64,000 bases of DNA from Prolixibacteraceae bacterium (GTDB taxonomy: Bacteria > Bacteroidota > Bacteroidia > Bacteroidales > Prolixibacteraceae). Below are positions 26,688 to 35,928 of the stretch, piece by piece. The first letter of the stretch is position 1. Each line of letters starts with the position of its first letter. Below the pieces are notes generated by a model. That model saw only the letters and a list, made by a program, of their open reading frames with translations, did not search any database and was not told the DNA's origin. The stretch lies in NCBI GenBank assembly GCA_003506435.1, contig DOAQ01000016.1:62001-126000 (forward strand). The letters run 5' to 3'. A program made the position numbers and the translations under genes.

Positions 26688-28007
26688 TTATTCCCATACA
26701 ACACTTTCTTTTGTTGATGTTATTCCAGAACAGGTATACGAACAAACTTCATATTGACACTTTACTTTTACTTCTGAACTCTTATCCTGAAAACCTGTGA
26801 TGTATTGATCTTCGTTTTTATACTGAAGGTTTCCGATTAACTGATTGTCTTTAAAAATGTAATATCCAGCCAGATTTTTCTTGTTTTTGGGTTCTTTCCA
26901 GCTCAGGTTTAGTTTTCCTTCCGAATTAGCATACGCAATCAGGTTTTCAACCGGTTCAGGGATGGCATTCATCGGAAGGGTACCTGTTTTTACATATTCA
27001 AGATAAGTCTCATGAAAACCTTTTGTGGTCTGGAAAGGACTATAATAGTGGCTATACGCAAATGAGATAATATTACTGACATAGGGTTTTACTGTTTCCA
27101 TTTGTTCAACAAAACGATCGAGTGTTGCTGAAGTCCAGAAACGTTGGTCGAATGTTTCGGCATCGGACCAAAACAGCAACCCCGGCTTCGATTTTACGGC
27201 TTCCTTCATGTCGCTAAACCATTTGTCAACCATGCCAAGTTCAAGGCCGCCTGCCCCAACGCAATCCTGTGGTGCAAAAATATCGCCTTCCCGAAAATGT
27301 GTTCCGGAAAATACATATTGCCACATATCGCGGTTATCCTGCGAGTTTCCAATCCGGTAATTCACAAATGGACAAAGCATAAATGGCATGTCCGGGGTAA
27401 TTTTGTCCAGGTGGTCTATATTTATATTCAATGCCTGAATTAATGTATTCTGCCTTTCAGTGGTTTGGTGGTTCAGATTATCGACTTCCCATACCCAGTA
27501 CCAGCCATACATGGTATCTTCATAACGATTTTTATACCGTCGGGTCAAATCATCAGCCAGTTGGTTTCCAAGCTCCATTTCACCATACAACCATTCCGAA
27601 TCCCAACTGGCGCGTTGCCACCATTTTTCATTGAAATTCAATCCAAGGAAAACTTTGAACCCTGCTTTTTTTGCATTGCGCAAACAATTTTCCACCAGGT
27701 CAACCTGATATTTTACTCTTGTGCCGGGCAGGTTTCCCGGATATATGATGCGGTTAATTCCATCGTTCCCGGTATTCAATGTAGGTGCAAAAACGATGTA
27801 ATGCATTCCAGCCTCTTTTAAATATCCAAGCTCTTTTTGCCATCGGGTGTCATCCCATTGAGCAACAAGATAGTCCTGAATAAAGGTGCCATCAGCAATG
27901 GGATATGAATCCGGCAATGAGCCATCATCATTTTTTACGCAAGCTGAACCCATGTTGATTGTTAGCAATATCCACAGAAATATGTATGTTGAAACTGAGT
28001 TACGCAT
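26688..28007 (-). CDS. DUF4434-like TIM-barrel lipoprotein with fibronectin-type C-terminal domain
   Basis: 439 residues. Signal with lipobox (NMGSAC, about Cys23). Residues about 40-330 look like a DUF4434-type TIM barrel: GTFIQDYLVAQWDDTRWQKELGYLKEAGMHYIVF, KVFLGLNFNEKWW, YGWYWVWEVDN, and WSDAETFDQRF. The Trp-rich WYWVWEVDN and SDAETF segments hold acidic residues suited to catalysis. Residues about 345-439 resemble a fibronectin type III domain (PEPVENLIAYANSEGKLNLSW). Function not established; a glycosidase is the reasonable guess. 9 bases from the phosphoesterase gene. Confidence 0.7.
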   Translation of the reverse strand: MRNSVSTYIFLWILLTINMGSACVKNDDGSLPDSYPIADGTFIQDYLVAQWDDTRWQKELGYLKEAGMHYIVFAPTLNTGNDGINRIIYPGNLPGTRVKYQVDLVENCLRNAKKAGFKVFLGLNFNEKWWQRASWDSEWLYGEMELGNQLADDLTRRYKNRYEDTMYGWYWVWEVDNLNHQTTERQNTLIQALNINIDHLDKITPDMPFMLCPFVNYRIGNSQDNRDMWQYVFSGTHFREGDIFAPQDCVGAGGLELGMVDKWFSDMKEAVKSKPGLLFWSDAETFDQRFWTSATLDRFVEQMETVKPYVSNIISFAYSHYYSPFQTTKGFHETYLEYVKTGTLPMNAIPEPVENLIAYANSEGKLNLSWKEPKNKKNLAGYYIFKDNQLIGNLQYKNEDQYITGFQDKSSEVKVKCQYEVCSYTCSGITSTKESVVWE

Positions 28008-28016
28008 CGATGATAA

Positions 28017-28988
28017 TTATTTTTTGACAAATGAATAATTGAGATATGTCCCGGTCATGGTTCGAATGTGTGTGTCAAACTTTTTTTCGTTTTCATACAG
28101 TTCGATGATCCTTGCCCCCCGTTCCAATATCTCGTGGTAAGCCGATGTATAGCCTGTTTTCCGGCCAAAACCCAGGCAAATATCAGCCACCGTTCCAACG
28201 TAATCGTTATTGTGGTCGTGACCAACAAAAATGCCTATTACATTACCTATCTCCACAAAAGATGAAAATAAGCCGCTATTTATTCCGGGCGAACAAACCT
28301 GTTCTTCAATACTGCCAAAAGCAGCTTCTTTGGTTCTGACCTGTTCAAACTCCGGAAGCGGAATATGGAAAAAGGCCAATGCCTGAATTGGTTTTCCTTC
28401 TTTGTCGGCATACTCCGCACTTTGTTCCCGGTACCATTGTATCTGGTCGTTTTTAATCCAGTCGTAAGTACCCCGTTTGGGGTCGTTGGGGTAGGCATGA
28501 GAGTCGAACAAATAAATTGTCCAGGGCATCGATTTTCCTTCTGACGATAAAACGGGAAGCGAACAGTTTCCCACTCCGGAAAGCTTTTTGTCAGCGCTGG
28601 ATGTGAGGTTGAACTTATTTTGCTGAAGAAGTCTGAGAATGTTGGGTTTTGACATATCCGTTTCCGTATCGTGATTACCAAATGTTACCGCAAAGGGAAC
28701 TTTCGCTTCGGTCATTGGCTGAATGACTTCTCTCCATAGTTGAGCAGCTCCGCCCGAAACAACAATATCGCCTGTAAGCACTACCAAATCGGGATTCTCC
28801 TCTTTAATCACATGACGCATCAGCATGTACGTACTGTCATTCCGTTCAGCAAAATCTTTGCCGCTGATCAGGTGCAAATCGGTAAACTGAACGATTTTGA
28901 ATTGGTGGTTTTTAAACCGTAAAACCGGTTGTTTCGAATAGGCGTTTAGTACAAAAAAAACAGCCAATATGGTGTATATATGTCTCAT
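28017..28988 (-). CDS. Secreted calcineurin-like metallophosphoesterase (PUL 2)
   Basis: 323 residues with a short signal peptide (cleavage near AYSKQ). All family motifs are present: FTDLHL (D-x-H), TGDIVVSGG (GDxx), FGNHDTE (GNHD), FFHIPLPEF (H-block) and FVGHDHNND (GHDH). This looks like the purple-acid-phosphatase-like/DUF-type group frequent in PULs. It may remove phosphate from a phosphorylated glycan, although the substrate is unknown. Confidence 0.88.
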   Translation of the reverse strand: MRHIYTILAVFFVLNAYSKQPVLRFKNHQFKIVQFTDLHLISGKDFAERNDSTYMLMRHVIKEENPDLVVLTGDIVVSGGAAQLWREVIQPMTEAKVPFAVTFGNHDTETDMSKPNILRLLQQNKFNLTSSADKKLSGVGNCSLPVLSSEGKSMPWTIYLFDSHAYPNDPKRGTYDWIKNDQIQWYREQSAEYADKEGKPIQALAFFHIPLPEFEQVRTKEAAFGSIEEQVCSPGINSGLFSSFVEIGNVIGIFVGHDHNNDYVGTVADICLGFGRKTGYTSAYHEILERGARIIELYENEKKFDTHIRTMTGTYLNYSFVKK

Positions 28989-29027
28989 TATCTTTTATAA
29001 TTACATTTTTACTCTTAAAAACTATTT

Positions 29028-30422
29028 TTACCAGTTGTCGGTCCGAAACGGCAACAAGGGTAAATTATTTGAATCGAACAGGTTTGGTGTTGCATCGTTG
29101 GTAAAACAGTAACGAACGGCAACCGGATTCTTTACATTTGGCGAAGTCACCTGAATGCTTCCATCCTTTTTCAGGATTGCCAATGCCGGATAAAATTGCT
29201 GGTCGGCTCCTGACAGTTGAAAGTTCGTGATTTTCGTTCCGGTACAACTCAGATTTCCGACAGAGATAACAGAAACAATAGCTTTGTCTCCTTTAATTGT
29301 AAGCTGGTCAAAATGTGGCGAATACGGCTGCAAGTCGCTCCTGTCATACTGTTCTTTCAGCGCCAGATCAGACAATCGTTCGCCAACGGCACGCTTTTTT
29401 ACAGGATGAATATTGGCGACATCGGCAACCAAATCGGCAACCGAAATCATTCCTGTACCGGGTGTCCTCAACCCAAATTCCTGCTGTTCACGCAGGTAAG
29501 CGCTTTTTATTCCTTCGTAATAATTACACGGAGCAATCTGGACGAAGTACACCGGAAAATCGTTGTGAAATGCTGTTCTCCAACCGTCGATCATTCCGGT
29601 AAACAGCTTACTGTATTCGCAGTATTCACTGGCCACATTCGCTTCGCCCTGATACCAGATTGATCCTGCAATACGATAAGGCGAAAAAGGAAAAATCATG
29701 GCATTGTAGATAATATTGGCACCTTTAGGCGCCCAGTCCCATGGTTCAATGTTTTCTTTCATTTTCCGGAGTTCCGGATTTTTATCGAAGGCTTCGGCAG
29801 GCATCCAGGATTGAATACAGGTTCCGCCCCAATAGGACCCGATTAAGCCAACCGGTACTTTTAGCTGATCGTTTAACCGATGACCAAAGAAATATCCAAC
29901 AGCGCTGAAAGCCGGCATCGTGTTTTCGTCACAGACTTCCCATTTTCCGGTGCAGTTCGTCTGCGGAAATTTGTCGTACGATTGCCCAACTTTAAAAAAC
30001 CGAATTTCATTGTTTTTACAGTTGGACAAAGCATCACCGGCATCAGTAACTCCACCTTTTAGATTAAACTCCATATTCGACTGACCCGAACACAACCAAA
30101 CTTCGCCCAGCACAATGTCTTCGATGGTTATCTTCTGTGTCCCGCAAGTAAACCCGATCGAATGTGTGCCACCAGCGGCAGGAGTATTTATGGTAGTTTC
30201 CCAGTCGCAATCGGCGCCAATCGATGCAAACACAGTATCCGACTTATTCCAGCTACAAACAATGGCAACCCTTACCGAACCCGGGCCCCATCCCCAAACC
30301 CTAACCTTCGCGTTTTGCTGCAAAACTGCATGATCGCTAAGGATTGAAGGCAACCGAAGCGGCAATTGGGCGCTTGAATAAACGGCAATCGGGAATAAAA
30401 AAACTAAAAACAATATTCTCAT
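29028..30422 (-). CDS. Sialate O-acetylesterase-like SGNH carbohydrate esterase
   Basis: 464 residues, signal peptide ending near SSAQ. Typical order for this family: an N-terminal LPSILSDHAVLQQ strand, GEVWLCSGQSNMEF with the nucleophile Ser115, the central GLIGSYWGGTCIQSW and WYQGEANV, then DLVADVANIHPVKKRAVGERL carrying the catalytic His. Members remove acetyl groups from sialic acid or from other sugars such as xylose in plant glycans. No sialidase is present in the locus, so the substrate is probably an acetylated plant or algal glycan. Its start codon directly follows the stop of the DUF4434-like gene. Confidence 0.9.
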   Translation of the reverse strand: MRILFLVFLFPIAVYSSAQLPLRLPSILSDHAVLQQNAKVRVWGWGPGSVRVAIVCSWNKSDTVFASIGADCDWETTINTPAAGGTHSIGFTCGTQKITIEDIVLGEVWLCSGQSNMEFNLKGGVTDAGDALSNCKNNEIRFFKVGQSYDKFPQTNCTGKWEVCDENTMPAFSAVGYFFGHRLNDQLKVPVGLIGSYWGGTCIQSWMPAEAFDKNPELRKMKENIEPWDWAPKGANIIYNAMIFPFSPYRIAGSIWYQGEANVASEYCEYSKLFTGMIDGWRTAFHNDFPVYFVQIAPCNYYEGIKSAYLREQQEFGLRTPGTGMISVADLVADVANIHPVKKRAVGERLSDLALKEQYDRSDLQPYSPHFDQLTIKGDKAIVSVISVGNLSCTGTKITNFQLSGADQQFYPALAILKKDGSIQVTSPNVKNPVAVRYCFTNDATPNLFDSNNLPLLPFRTDNW

Positions 30423-31487
30423 TTATTCTTTATATGAGTTATCTAACCAGTTTTTGTATTGTTTGTATAACCTTACCGATTCCTGATTTTCGTGTCCGGC
30501 ATAGGCTTTTGAGCCCGGTTTATTCATACACCCGATGTATTGATAAACCAGAATTTTATCGACAAAAGGAGAAATATCTTCCATCTGCTTCAAAATTCGG
30601 GTATCGAAATCGGCAGGCAAAAGATTTCCCTTGGTGCCATCTTCAAAATAGAACAACTCCATGTCGGCCCAAATCCTCGCCCGCGAAGCTTTCTGATGTG
30701 CTTTATACAGGTTCTCGAAATAGCGTGCAGGTTCACCCAGCTTGGTTGAATTTACTCCCACCCCATCCTGGTATGCAATGATTTCAATGTTCATTCGCTC
30801 CAGTTGCTTCACAAACTTATCGTCCGACTTCTCGGCTTTAATGTTGTAGGGGGCAATCAGGTTTACGCTGGCAGGCATCAACATTTTTGCAGTTCTGGCA
30901 CAATCGTTCATGTATTCGATGAAGGCTTCATCAAAATAAGGCATCAGATACGATTCGTTCGGGAAATACCAGCCATAAAAACAGGGATGATGACCGTATT
31001 TTTCAGTAACTTCTTCCATTGCTTTTGCTCGGAATTTGCGGATTCCGGGATCTTTCATCAGGAAATCGCCTTTCTGGCAATCGTACCAAAAATCGTTGCT
31101 GACAAAGAATTTGATTCCACACTCATCGGCTGCTGAAAGCACAGCTTCGAGCGGATCTTCGCAACCTAATTCGTACTTCGGCGCCAGTTTCGAAGGATAG
31201 ATCGCCTTTCCATCCAAGGCAATTTCCTGCAATACCAGGTACTCAAATCCCAGCTCACCGATTTCCTTTACTTTCTCTTTCCACTGCTCAGCCGTAAAGC
31301 TGGCTAATGCAGGGTCCCAATACCGGCCTTCAGATGGCAAAAGATGCTGAAATTCGAACCAGGAACCCGAAATGGATTTTATTTTTTTATTATCAGGATT
31401 GATTATGGGTTGCGCGGCAAGGCTACCCGACATCAGCAGCCCGGCAGAACCGGTACCCGCAACTTTAAAAAAATTTCTCCTTTCCAT
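30423..31487 (-). CDS. DUF4434-like TIM-barrel protein with Tat-type signal, copy A
   Basis: 354 residues. The N-terminus RRNFFKVAGTGSAGLLMSG is a twin-arginine signal. The body is a TIM-barrel-like protein: ISGSWFEFQHLLPSEGRYWD, EQWKEKVKEIGELGFEYLVLQEIA, DPLEAVLSAADECGIKFFVSNDFW, CFYGWYFPNES, IEIIAYQDGVGV, WADMELFYFED and VYQYIGCMNKPGS. It is a close paralogue of the protein at 34509-35564. The Glu in GWYFPNE and in DMELF are candidate catalytic acids. Function unknown; glycosidase suspected. 18 bases after the GH27 gene. Confidence 0.72.
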   Translation of the reverse strand: MERRNFFKVAGTGSAGLLMSGSLAAQPIINPDNKKIKSISGSWFEFQHLLPSEGRYWDPALASFTAEQWKEKVKEIGELGFEYLVLQEIALDGKAIYPSKLAPKYELGCEDPLEAVLSAADECGIKFFVSNDFWYDCQKGDFLMKDPGIRKFRAKAMEEVTEKYGHHPCFYGWYFPNESYLMPYFDEAFIEYMNDCARTAKMLMPASVNLIAPYNIKAEKSDDKFVKQLERMNIEIIAYQDGVGVNSTKLGEPARYFENLYKAHQKASRARIWADMELFYFEDGTKGNLLPADFDTRILKQMEDISPFVDKILVYQYIGCMNKPGSKAYAGHENQESVRLYKQYKNWLDNSYKE

Positions 31488-31505
31488 TGTCTGATTATTT
31501 TAAGT

Positions 31506-33470
31506 TTATTTATCGGGGGTTAGCTTGACAAAAGTTACTCCGTGATATGCTACTTCGGTTGTAAACTGATTTTCAAATGTCCCGATATCTTTTTGCCTCC
31601 ATAAATCACGGACTTTGTATTTTCCTTTCAATTGTAAATCCGCAAAATCCAGGGTCATGTTGTATTTCGCTTTCTGAATTTTTTCATTATCCACCTGATC
31701 CCACAAAATGAAATACGGATTGACATTGAAAAAACCAACAGCGATTGAACCATCTTCCAAATACTTGTACCATATCTGCCCGTTTTCTTTCTGTATTTTG
31801 CTGGCTGGCATTACGGCAGCATCCTGATCAACTGCGATCACCTCATCGTTGGTCAGTAAGTTCAGGGTAAAGTCGTCCATATCCGACATATCGCAACCGA
31901 TAAGCAACGGAGCCGACAAAATACTCCATAAACTGATGTGCGAATATTGTTCGTCGGCAGTGAGGTACGAATCGTGTACTTTGCTTCCCCAACCAAGTCC
32001 GAGTTTTCCGACCACCAGCATATCCGGATCGTTGTATTTCCCGGGACGGGTAACCGGCGCACACACATCCTGAAAAAAGCCTATACTGCGTACGATATTC
32101 CAGTCGTCGGTTATATCGCGGGTTGTTCTCCACAAATCGCCACCGGCTTCCTGTGCCCAGTTCCACACATTCGGAGCGCCATAACCCACGCAATAAACCA
32201 TGTCGCGTTTCACTTTATCCAGCGATTTTCGCATTACCATGTATGGTTCTTTTATCAGTTCTTCTGTTGGATTTGGCACCACATCGCAATAGAAGCAATA
32301 ATCGTATTTCAGGTAATCGACACCCCAGTCGGCCCAGGTTTGGGCATCGCGGTCTTCGTACTGATAACTTCCCGGGTGACCGCCACAGGTAAGGGGGCCG
32401 GGCGATGAATAAATGCCGAATTTTAACCCCTGATCGTGAACAAAATCACAAAGACGTTTGAAATCAGGAAATTTCTCATTCCCCAGTAATTCACCGTCTT
32501 TTGTCCGTTCTTTTGCTTCCCATCCATCGTCAATGTTGATATATGTCCAGCCGTGGTTCATCAGGTTGTCGTGCATGAAACGGGCCGCATCTTTCACCTT
32601 TTCTTCATTTACTTTCAATCCCCAGCAGTTCCAGCTATTCCAGCCCATCGGCGGAGTCAGGCAAATTTCATCGCCAACTTCAATGCGAAGAATCCGCGAG
32701 TCTTTACCAACACTATTTTCAGCCTGAAGAACAACTGTGTAAATTCCTCTTTGATTAACGATTCCATCAATGATACCTGTTTTTGTATCCAATTTTAATC
32801 CGGAAGGTACATTAAGGGCAGAGAACGACATTGGCCGTTTCCCGGTGGCTGCAATGGTCAATAAAAATGGATTACCCGGACGCACGCCAAATACTTTTGC
32901 ATTGTTGATCTTCGGACTGTCGCCAGGTTTTGGGGTCAGAATATATTTTTCGACTACAATGGGAATGGGTTTTACCGGTTCAGGAACGACCGTCCCTGAA
33001 GTTTCAAATCTGGCATCCAACCAATCGGCATGATCGTACATGATCCCGTCACCGCCTTCAAGAACCAACAATGCCAGCTTCTGAACATTTTTTAAATCGA
33101 CGCTGAAAGCTTTGGCCGGCATGCCTTTATGTATAATTCCACTTTGCCAGATAATTTTTTGATCGGCAAGAATCTGAAACTCCATATTCCCGGAATAATC
33201 ATTCCGGTCGTCGGCTCCAACCAATCCTGAAAAAGACCTGGCTTTTCCTCCCAGATTGACCAAATACCGACTAATGGAATGAGTTCCGATTCCTCTTTTG
33301 TAGTTTACGCCAGCCACCTGAAGCGGCGTTCCAAGTATTGATTTATTTACCTGAGCATCGCCCCAATCCTGATACATCGTTTGAACACTTAATTCGTCGA
33401 GCCAGATAACTTTTGAAAATACCGAAACCGGTAAAATGAGCATTAAAAAAACATATATTATTTTTCTCAT
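31506..33470 (-). CDS. NPCBM-GH27 alpha-galactosidase-like enzyme
   Basis: 654 residues with a signal peptide (cleavage near VFSK). Residues about 20-155 are an NPCBM domain (RGIGTHSISRYLVNLGG, FSGLVGADDRN). About 165-265 is a putative Ig-like linker domain. Residues about 270-550 are GH27: TPPMGWNSWN, YINIDDGW, KFGIYSSPG, DYLKYDYC with the nucleophile Asp390, and RTTRDI with the acid/base Asp452, then APLLIGCDM. The C-terminal 95 residues are the usual beta-sandwich. Retaining alpha-galactosidase or alpha-N-acetylgalactosaminidase activity is expected. NPCBM domains bind galactose-type sugars. Confidence 0.93.
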   Translation of the reverse strand: MRKIIYVFLMLILPVSVFSKVIWLDELSVQTMYQDWGDAQVNKSILGTPLQVAGVNYKRGIGTHSISRYLVNLGGKARSFSGLVGADDRNDYSGNMEFQILADQKIIWQSGIIHKGMPAKAFSVDLKNVQKLALLVLEGGDGIMYDHADWLDARFETSGTVVPEPVKPIPIVVEKYILTPKPGDSPKINNAKVFGVRPGNPFLLTIAATGKRPMSFSALNVPSGLKLDTKTGIIDGIVNQRGIYTVVLQAENSVGKDSRILRIEVGDEICLTPPMGWNSWNCWGLKVNEEKVKDAARFMHDNLMNHGWTYINIDDGWEAKERTKDGELLGNEKFPDFKRLCDFVHDQGLKFGIYSSPGPLTCGGHPGSYQYEDRDAQTWADWGVDYLKYDYCFYCDVVPNPTEELIKEPYMVMRKSLDKVKRDMVYCVGYGAPNVWNWAQEAGGDLWRTTRDITDDWNIVRSIGFFQDVCAPVTRPGKYNDPDMLVVGKLGLGWGSKVHDSYLTADEQYSHISLWSILSAPLLIGCDMSDMDDFTLNLLTNDEVIAVDQDAAVMPASKIQKENGQIWYKYLEDGSIAVGFFNVNPYFILWDQVDNEKIQKAKYNMTLDFADLQLKGKYKVRDLWRQKDIGTFENQFTTEVAYHGVTFVKLTPDK

Positions 33471-33511
33471 CGTTCTTTTTTTGAGTAGTTGGGTTTTAAA
33501 ATTTTCTGATA

Positions 33512-34492
33512 TTATTCAAATACTGATATTCCTTTACTTGTCCCGAGGTAAACCTTTTTGTTCCAATCCGTGATGGTTTGTACCCGGTTATCAATCAATT
33601 TACTATTGCTGATCGAATAGGTTTCCCAGTTCGATCCGTCGAAAACAGATACTCCTTTATTGGTTCCTACCCAAATGTTTCCGAATGAATCTTCAGCGAT
33701 GGAAAGGATCAGGTTATCAACCAAACCGCAATTTTCTTTCTTAAAAATTGTCCATGTTTCTCCTGAAAGTCTGGCTAGGCCATTACAGGTTCCGATCCAA
33801 ATGTTTCCCTTTGAATCAGGAGCTAACGAATAAACATCGTTGTCGGGCAATGGGCTGTTCTGCTTGTTGAATAAAGTCCATGTCCCATTTTCCTTTTTCG
33901 AAAGTCCGTGGAAGGTTCCAAACCACATGCGCCCATTTGTATCGCAGGCAATTGATGTTACTGAGTTATCGCCCAGGTTTACTTGTTCTGTTTTATAGGA
34001 AATCCACCGTTTCCCGTTGTAACTGGCAGCGCCGCCATTTTTGGTATTCACATCAATTTCTCCATTTCCGTCCAGGTTAACGGCACCGCCGCCCCAGTCG
34101 CCAACCCAAATGTTTCCTTTGTTGTCGGCAGAAATTACATTTACCGAATTGGTTGGTGATGCTTCTTTTACATTATCCCATATTTCTCCGGCTTCGCATT
34201 TATAAACTCCGCCACCCCACAGTCCGACCCATTTGGTATTGTCGGGGGCAATGAACAGCGTTTCGACATAGCTTTCAGGTCCCTGAGCAAGCCAATTATT
34301 TTCGGTGTTCTTAAAAATGCCGCCCCATGTTCCAACCCACATTTCACCTTCCTGGCCGAAGCAAATTGAGCGAATGTCGTTTTTCGGAGAATCTGCGTTT
34401 TCTATCCTGATATTCTCCCAGTTCCCTTTGTACGGCGAACATGCAACAAGAAAAAGGGACAAGATGGTTGTGTATATCAATAACTTCTTCAT
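33512..34492 (-). CDS. Free-standing beta-propeller lipoprotein (two-component-regulator propeller repeats)
   Basis: 326 residues. Lipobox SLFLVAC (Cys18). The body is almost wholly made of Reg_prop-type repeats: GEMWVGTWGGIF, NTKWVGLWGGGVYK, GNIWVGDWGGGAV, GRMWFGTFHGLS, GNIWIGTCNGLARL, GNIWVGTNKGVSVF, KVYLGTSKGISVF. Such repeats normally form the periplasmic sensor of hybrid two-component regulators; here no membrane segment, kinase or DNA-binding part follows. A surface or periplasmic ligand-binding propeller, or lyase-like enzyme, is possible. Placed between a DUF4434-like gene and GH27 in one transcription unit. Confidence 0.8.
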   Translation of the reverse strand: MKKLLIYTTILSLFLVACSPYKGNWENIRIENADSPKNDIRSICFGQEGEMWVGTWGGIFKNTENNWLAQGPESYVETLFIAPDNTKWVGLWGGGVYKCEAGEIWDNVKEASPTNSVNVISADNKGNIWVGDWGGGAVNLDGNGEIDVNTKNGGAASYNGKRWISYKTEQVNLGDNSVTSIACDTNGRMWFGTFHGLSKKENGTWTLFNKQNSPLPDNDVYSLAPDSKGNIWIGTCNGLARLSGETWTIFKKENCGLVDNLILSIAEDSFGNIWVGTNKGVSVFDGSNWETYSISNSKLIDNRVQTITDWNKKVYLGTSKGISVFE

Positions 34493-34508
34493 AGTTTCTG
34501 TTTTATGG

Positions 34509-35564
34509 TCACTTTTGAGAATTGTACCAGTTCAAATAATCGTTATACAGTTTGCCTGAGTTTGGATGTCCGACAGAAGCAATTGATCCGGGTTTGTCCA
34601 TAATTCCCAGATATTGATATACCAGAATGTTTTCGACAAAAGGAGAAATGTCTTCCATTTGTTTCAGTACCCGTTCGAAATCGGCTGGAACCAAAGCGCT
34701 TTTGTAAACATCACCTTCAAACTCGAAGATTTCCATGTCGGCCCAAAGTTTTGAACGCCCTGCTCTTGCATGAACCTTGCTAAGCGCTTCATAATATTTA
34801 CCTGCAGTGCCAACTTTCGTTTTCTTCACCCCAATTTCATCCTGATAGGCAATAATATCAATATCCAGTTTTTCAAGCTGACCGACATATTTGTCGTCAG
34901 CCCGCACTGATTTTGTACCATACGGAGCAATCAGATTGATCGAATTGGGAGTTAGTTCTTTTGCTTTTTTATTACACCGGTTCACGTAGTTGATGGTCGT
35001 TTCGTCGATGGTGTTCCACAATCCCGACTCATTGGGGTAGTACCATCCATAAAAACTTTTGTGATGTGCGTATTTTTCGGCAACCTCTTCCATCCCTTTT
35101 TCACGCAGTGCGGCAACTTCAGAGCTGGTCATCATTTTTGTACCTTCACGCCAGTCGGCCCAAAAGTCGTTGCTTACAAAAAATTTCATGCCACACTCAT
35201 CAGCCGCAGAGAGAATCGCTTCAAGCGGATCAGGACAAGCATAATCATAGCGTGGCTGAAGTTTCGAAGGATAAAATGTTTTTCCTTCGTTGGCAATTGC
35301 CATCAAAACCAGGTACTCCATGCCGGTTTCGCGAATCTCTTTGACTTTGGCTTTCCATTGTTCAGTTGTGAATTGTGGTAAAACCAGATTCCAGTATTTT
35401 CCTTCGGGAGCAAACCCGTGTGTAAACTCGAACCACGAACCGGAAATTGGCTTAATTGCCGGATTCTTAACCTGTACGGATAACACAGATGCAAATAGTT
35501 GATTCTGCAACAGCAATGATGCAGATGCCAAACCAGATGCGTGTAAAAAATTTCGTCTATCCAT
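34509..35564 (-). CDS. DUF4434-like TIM-barrel protein with Tat-type signal, copy B
   Basis: 351 residues. Twin-arginine start DRRNFLHASGLASASLLL. The body follows copy A (30423-31487) nearly end to end: ISGSWFEFTHGFAPEGKYW, FTTEQWKAKVKEIRETGMEYLVLMAIA, DPLEAILSAADECGMKFFVSNDFW, FYGWYYPNESG, IDIIAYQDEIGV, WADMEIFEFEGD, VYQYLGIMDKPGS. By eye more than half of the positions are identical, so the two arose by duplication. Candidate catalytic Glu residues are the same. Function unknown. First gene after the MITE-like element and a terminator. Confidence 0.72.
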   Translation of the reverse strand: MDRRNFLHASGLASASLLLQNQLFASVLSVQVKNPAIKPISGSWFEFTHGFAPEGKYWNLVLPQFTTEQWKAKVKEIRETGMEYLVLMAIANEGKTFYPSKLQPRYDYACPDPLEAILSAADECGMKFFVSNDFWADWREGTKMMTSSEVAALREKGMEEVAEKYAHHKSFYGWYYPNESGLWNTIDETTINYVNRCNKKAKELTPNSINLIAPYGTKSVRADDKYVGQLEKLDIDIIAYQDEIGVKKTKVGTAGKYYEALSKVHARAGRSKLWADMEIFEFEGDVYKSALVPADFERVLKQMEDISPFVENILVYQYLGIMDKPGSIASVGHPNSGKLYNDYLNWYNSQK

Positions 35565-35672
35565 AATACGTTTTTTATATGAAATGAGAATGACTACCTA
35601 TCGACAACAACTTTCAAAAAATTGTATATCAACAGATATTTGTTTTGTAATTAAATACCTTTTTGAAAAAGC

Positions 35673-35814
35673 AAGGCTGTCAAAAAAGCTTGGAATAGGT
35701 CATCCCGAACTTGTTTCGGGATCTCATCTTTCTGATCGTCAGACCCTGAAATACCCCGATACTTCGGGGCAGGGTGACGCGAATTGCCGACTTTAGAATT
35801 TTTTGGACAGCTTA
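35673..35814. mobile_element. MITE-like intergenic element
   Basis: About 142 bases with imperfect terminal inverted repeats: left aaggctgtcaaaaaag, right ttttttggacagctt. Inside are two hairpins, atcccgaacttgtttcgggat (loop cttgt region) at about 35703-35723 and ccccgatacttcgggg at about 35752-35767. It has no coding capacity. This composition is typical of small repeated elements in Bacteroidota, but no second copy is in the window. Confidence 0.5.
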
Positions 35815-35841
35815 TTTTCATCCAGTCATTTTTACCGGGAG

Positions 35842-35900
35842 AAAAATATCCCCAACTCCTGAGTTTCTCAATTAATCGGGAAAGAACAAGAATTGGGGAA
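35842..35900 (-). terminator. Probable terminator after the surface glycan-binding protein gene
   Basis: Arms tccccaa (35849-35855) and ttgggga (35893-35899) with further partial pairing inside. On the minus strand the stem is followed by tatttttctccc. It lies about 30 bases past the stop at 35929. Confidence 0.5.
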
Positions 35901-35928
35901 ATTTATTTGTTACTAATAAAAGGATTTT

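Larger units (their letters stand above)
35565..35928. other. Spacer dividing PUL 2 into sus genes and enzyme genes
   Basis: 364 bases without a gene. It holds a MITE-like element (35673-35814) and a terminator-like hairpin next to the surface glycan-binding protein gene (35842-35900). The promoter for the enzyme operon starting at 35564 must lie here. Confidence 0.6.

Noticed and set aside
31938..32408. Plus-strand open frame of 156 codons opposite the GH27 domain
   Set aside because: It covers the best conserved part of GH27 on the minus strand; its translation has no family features.
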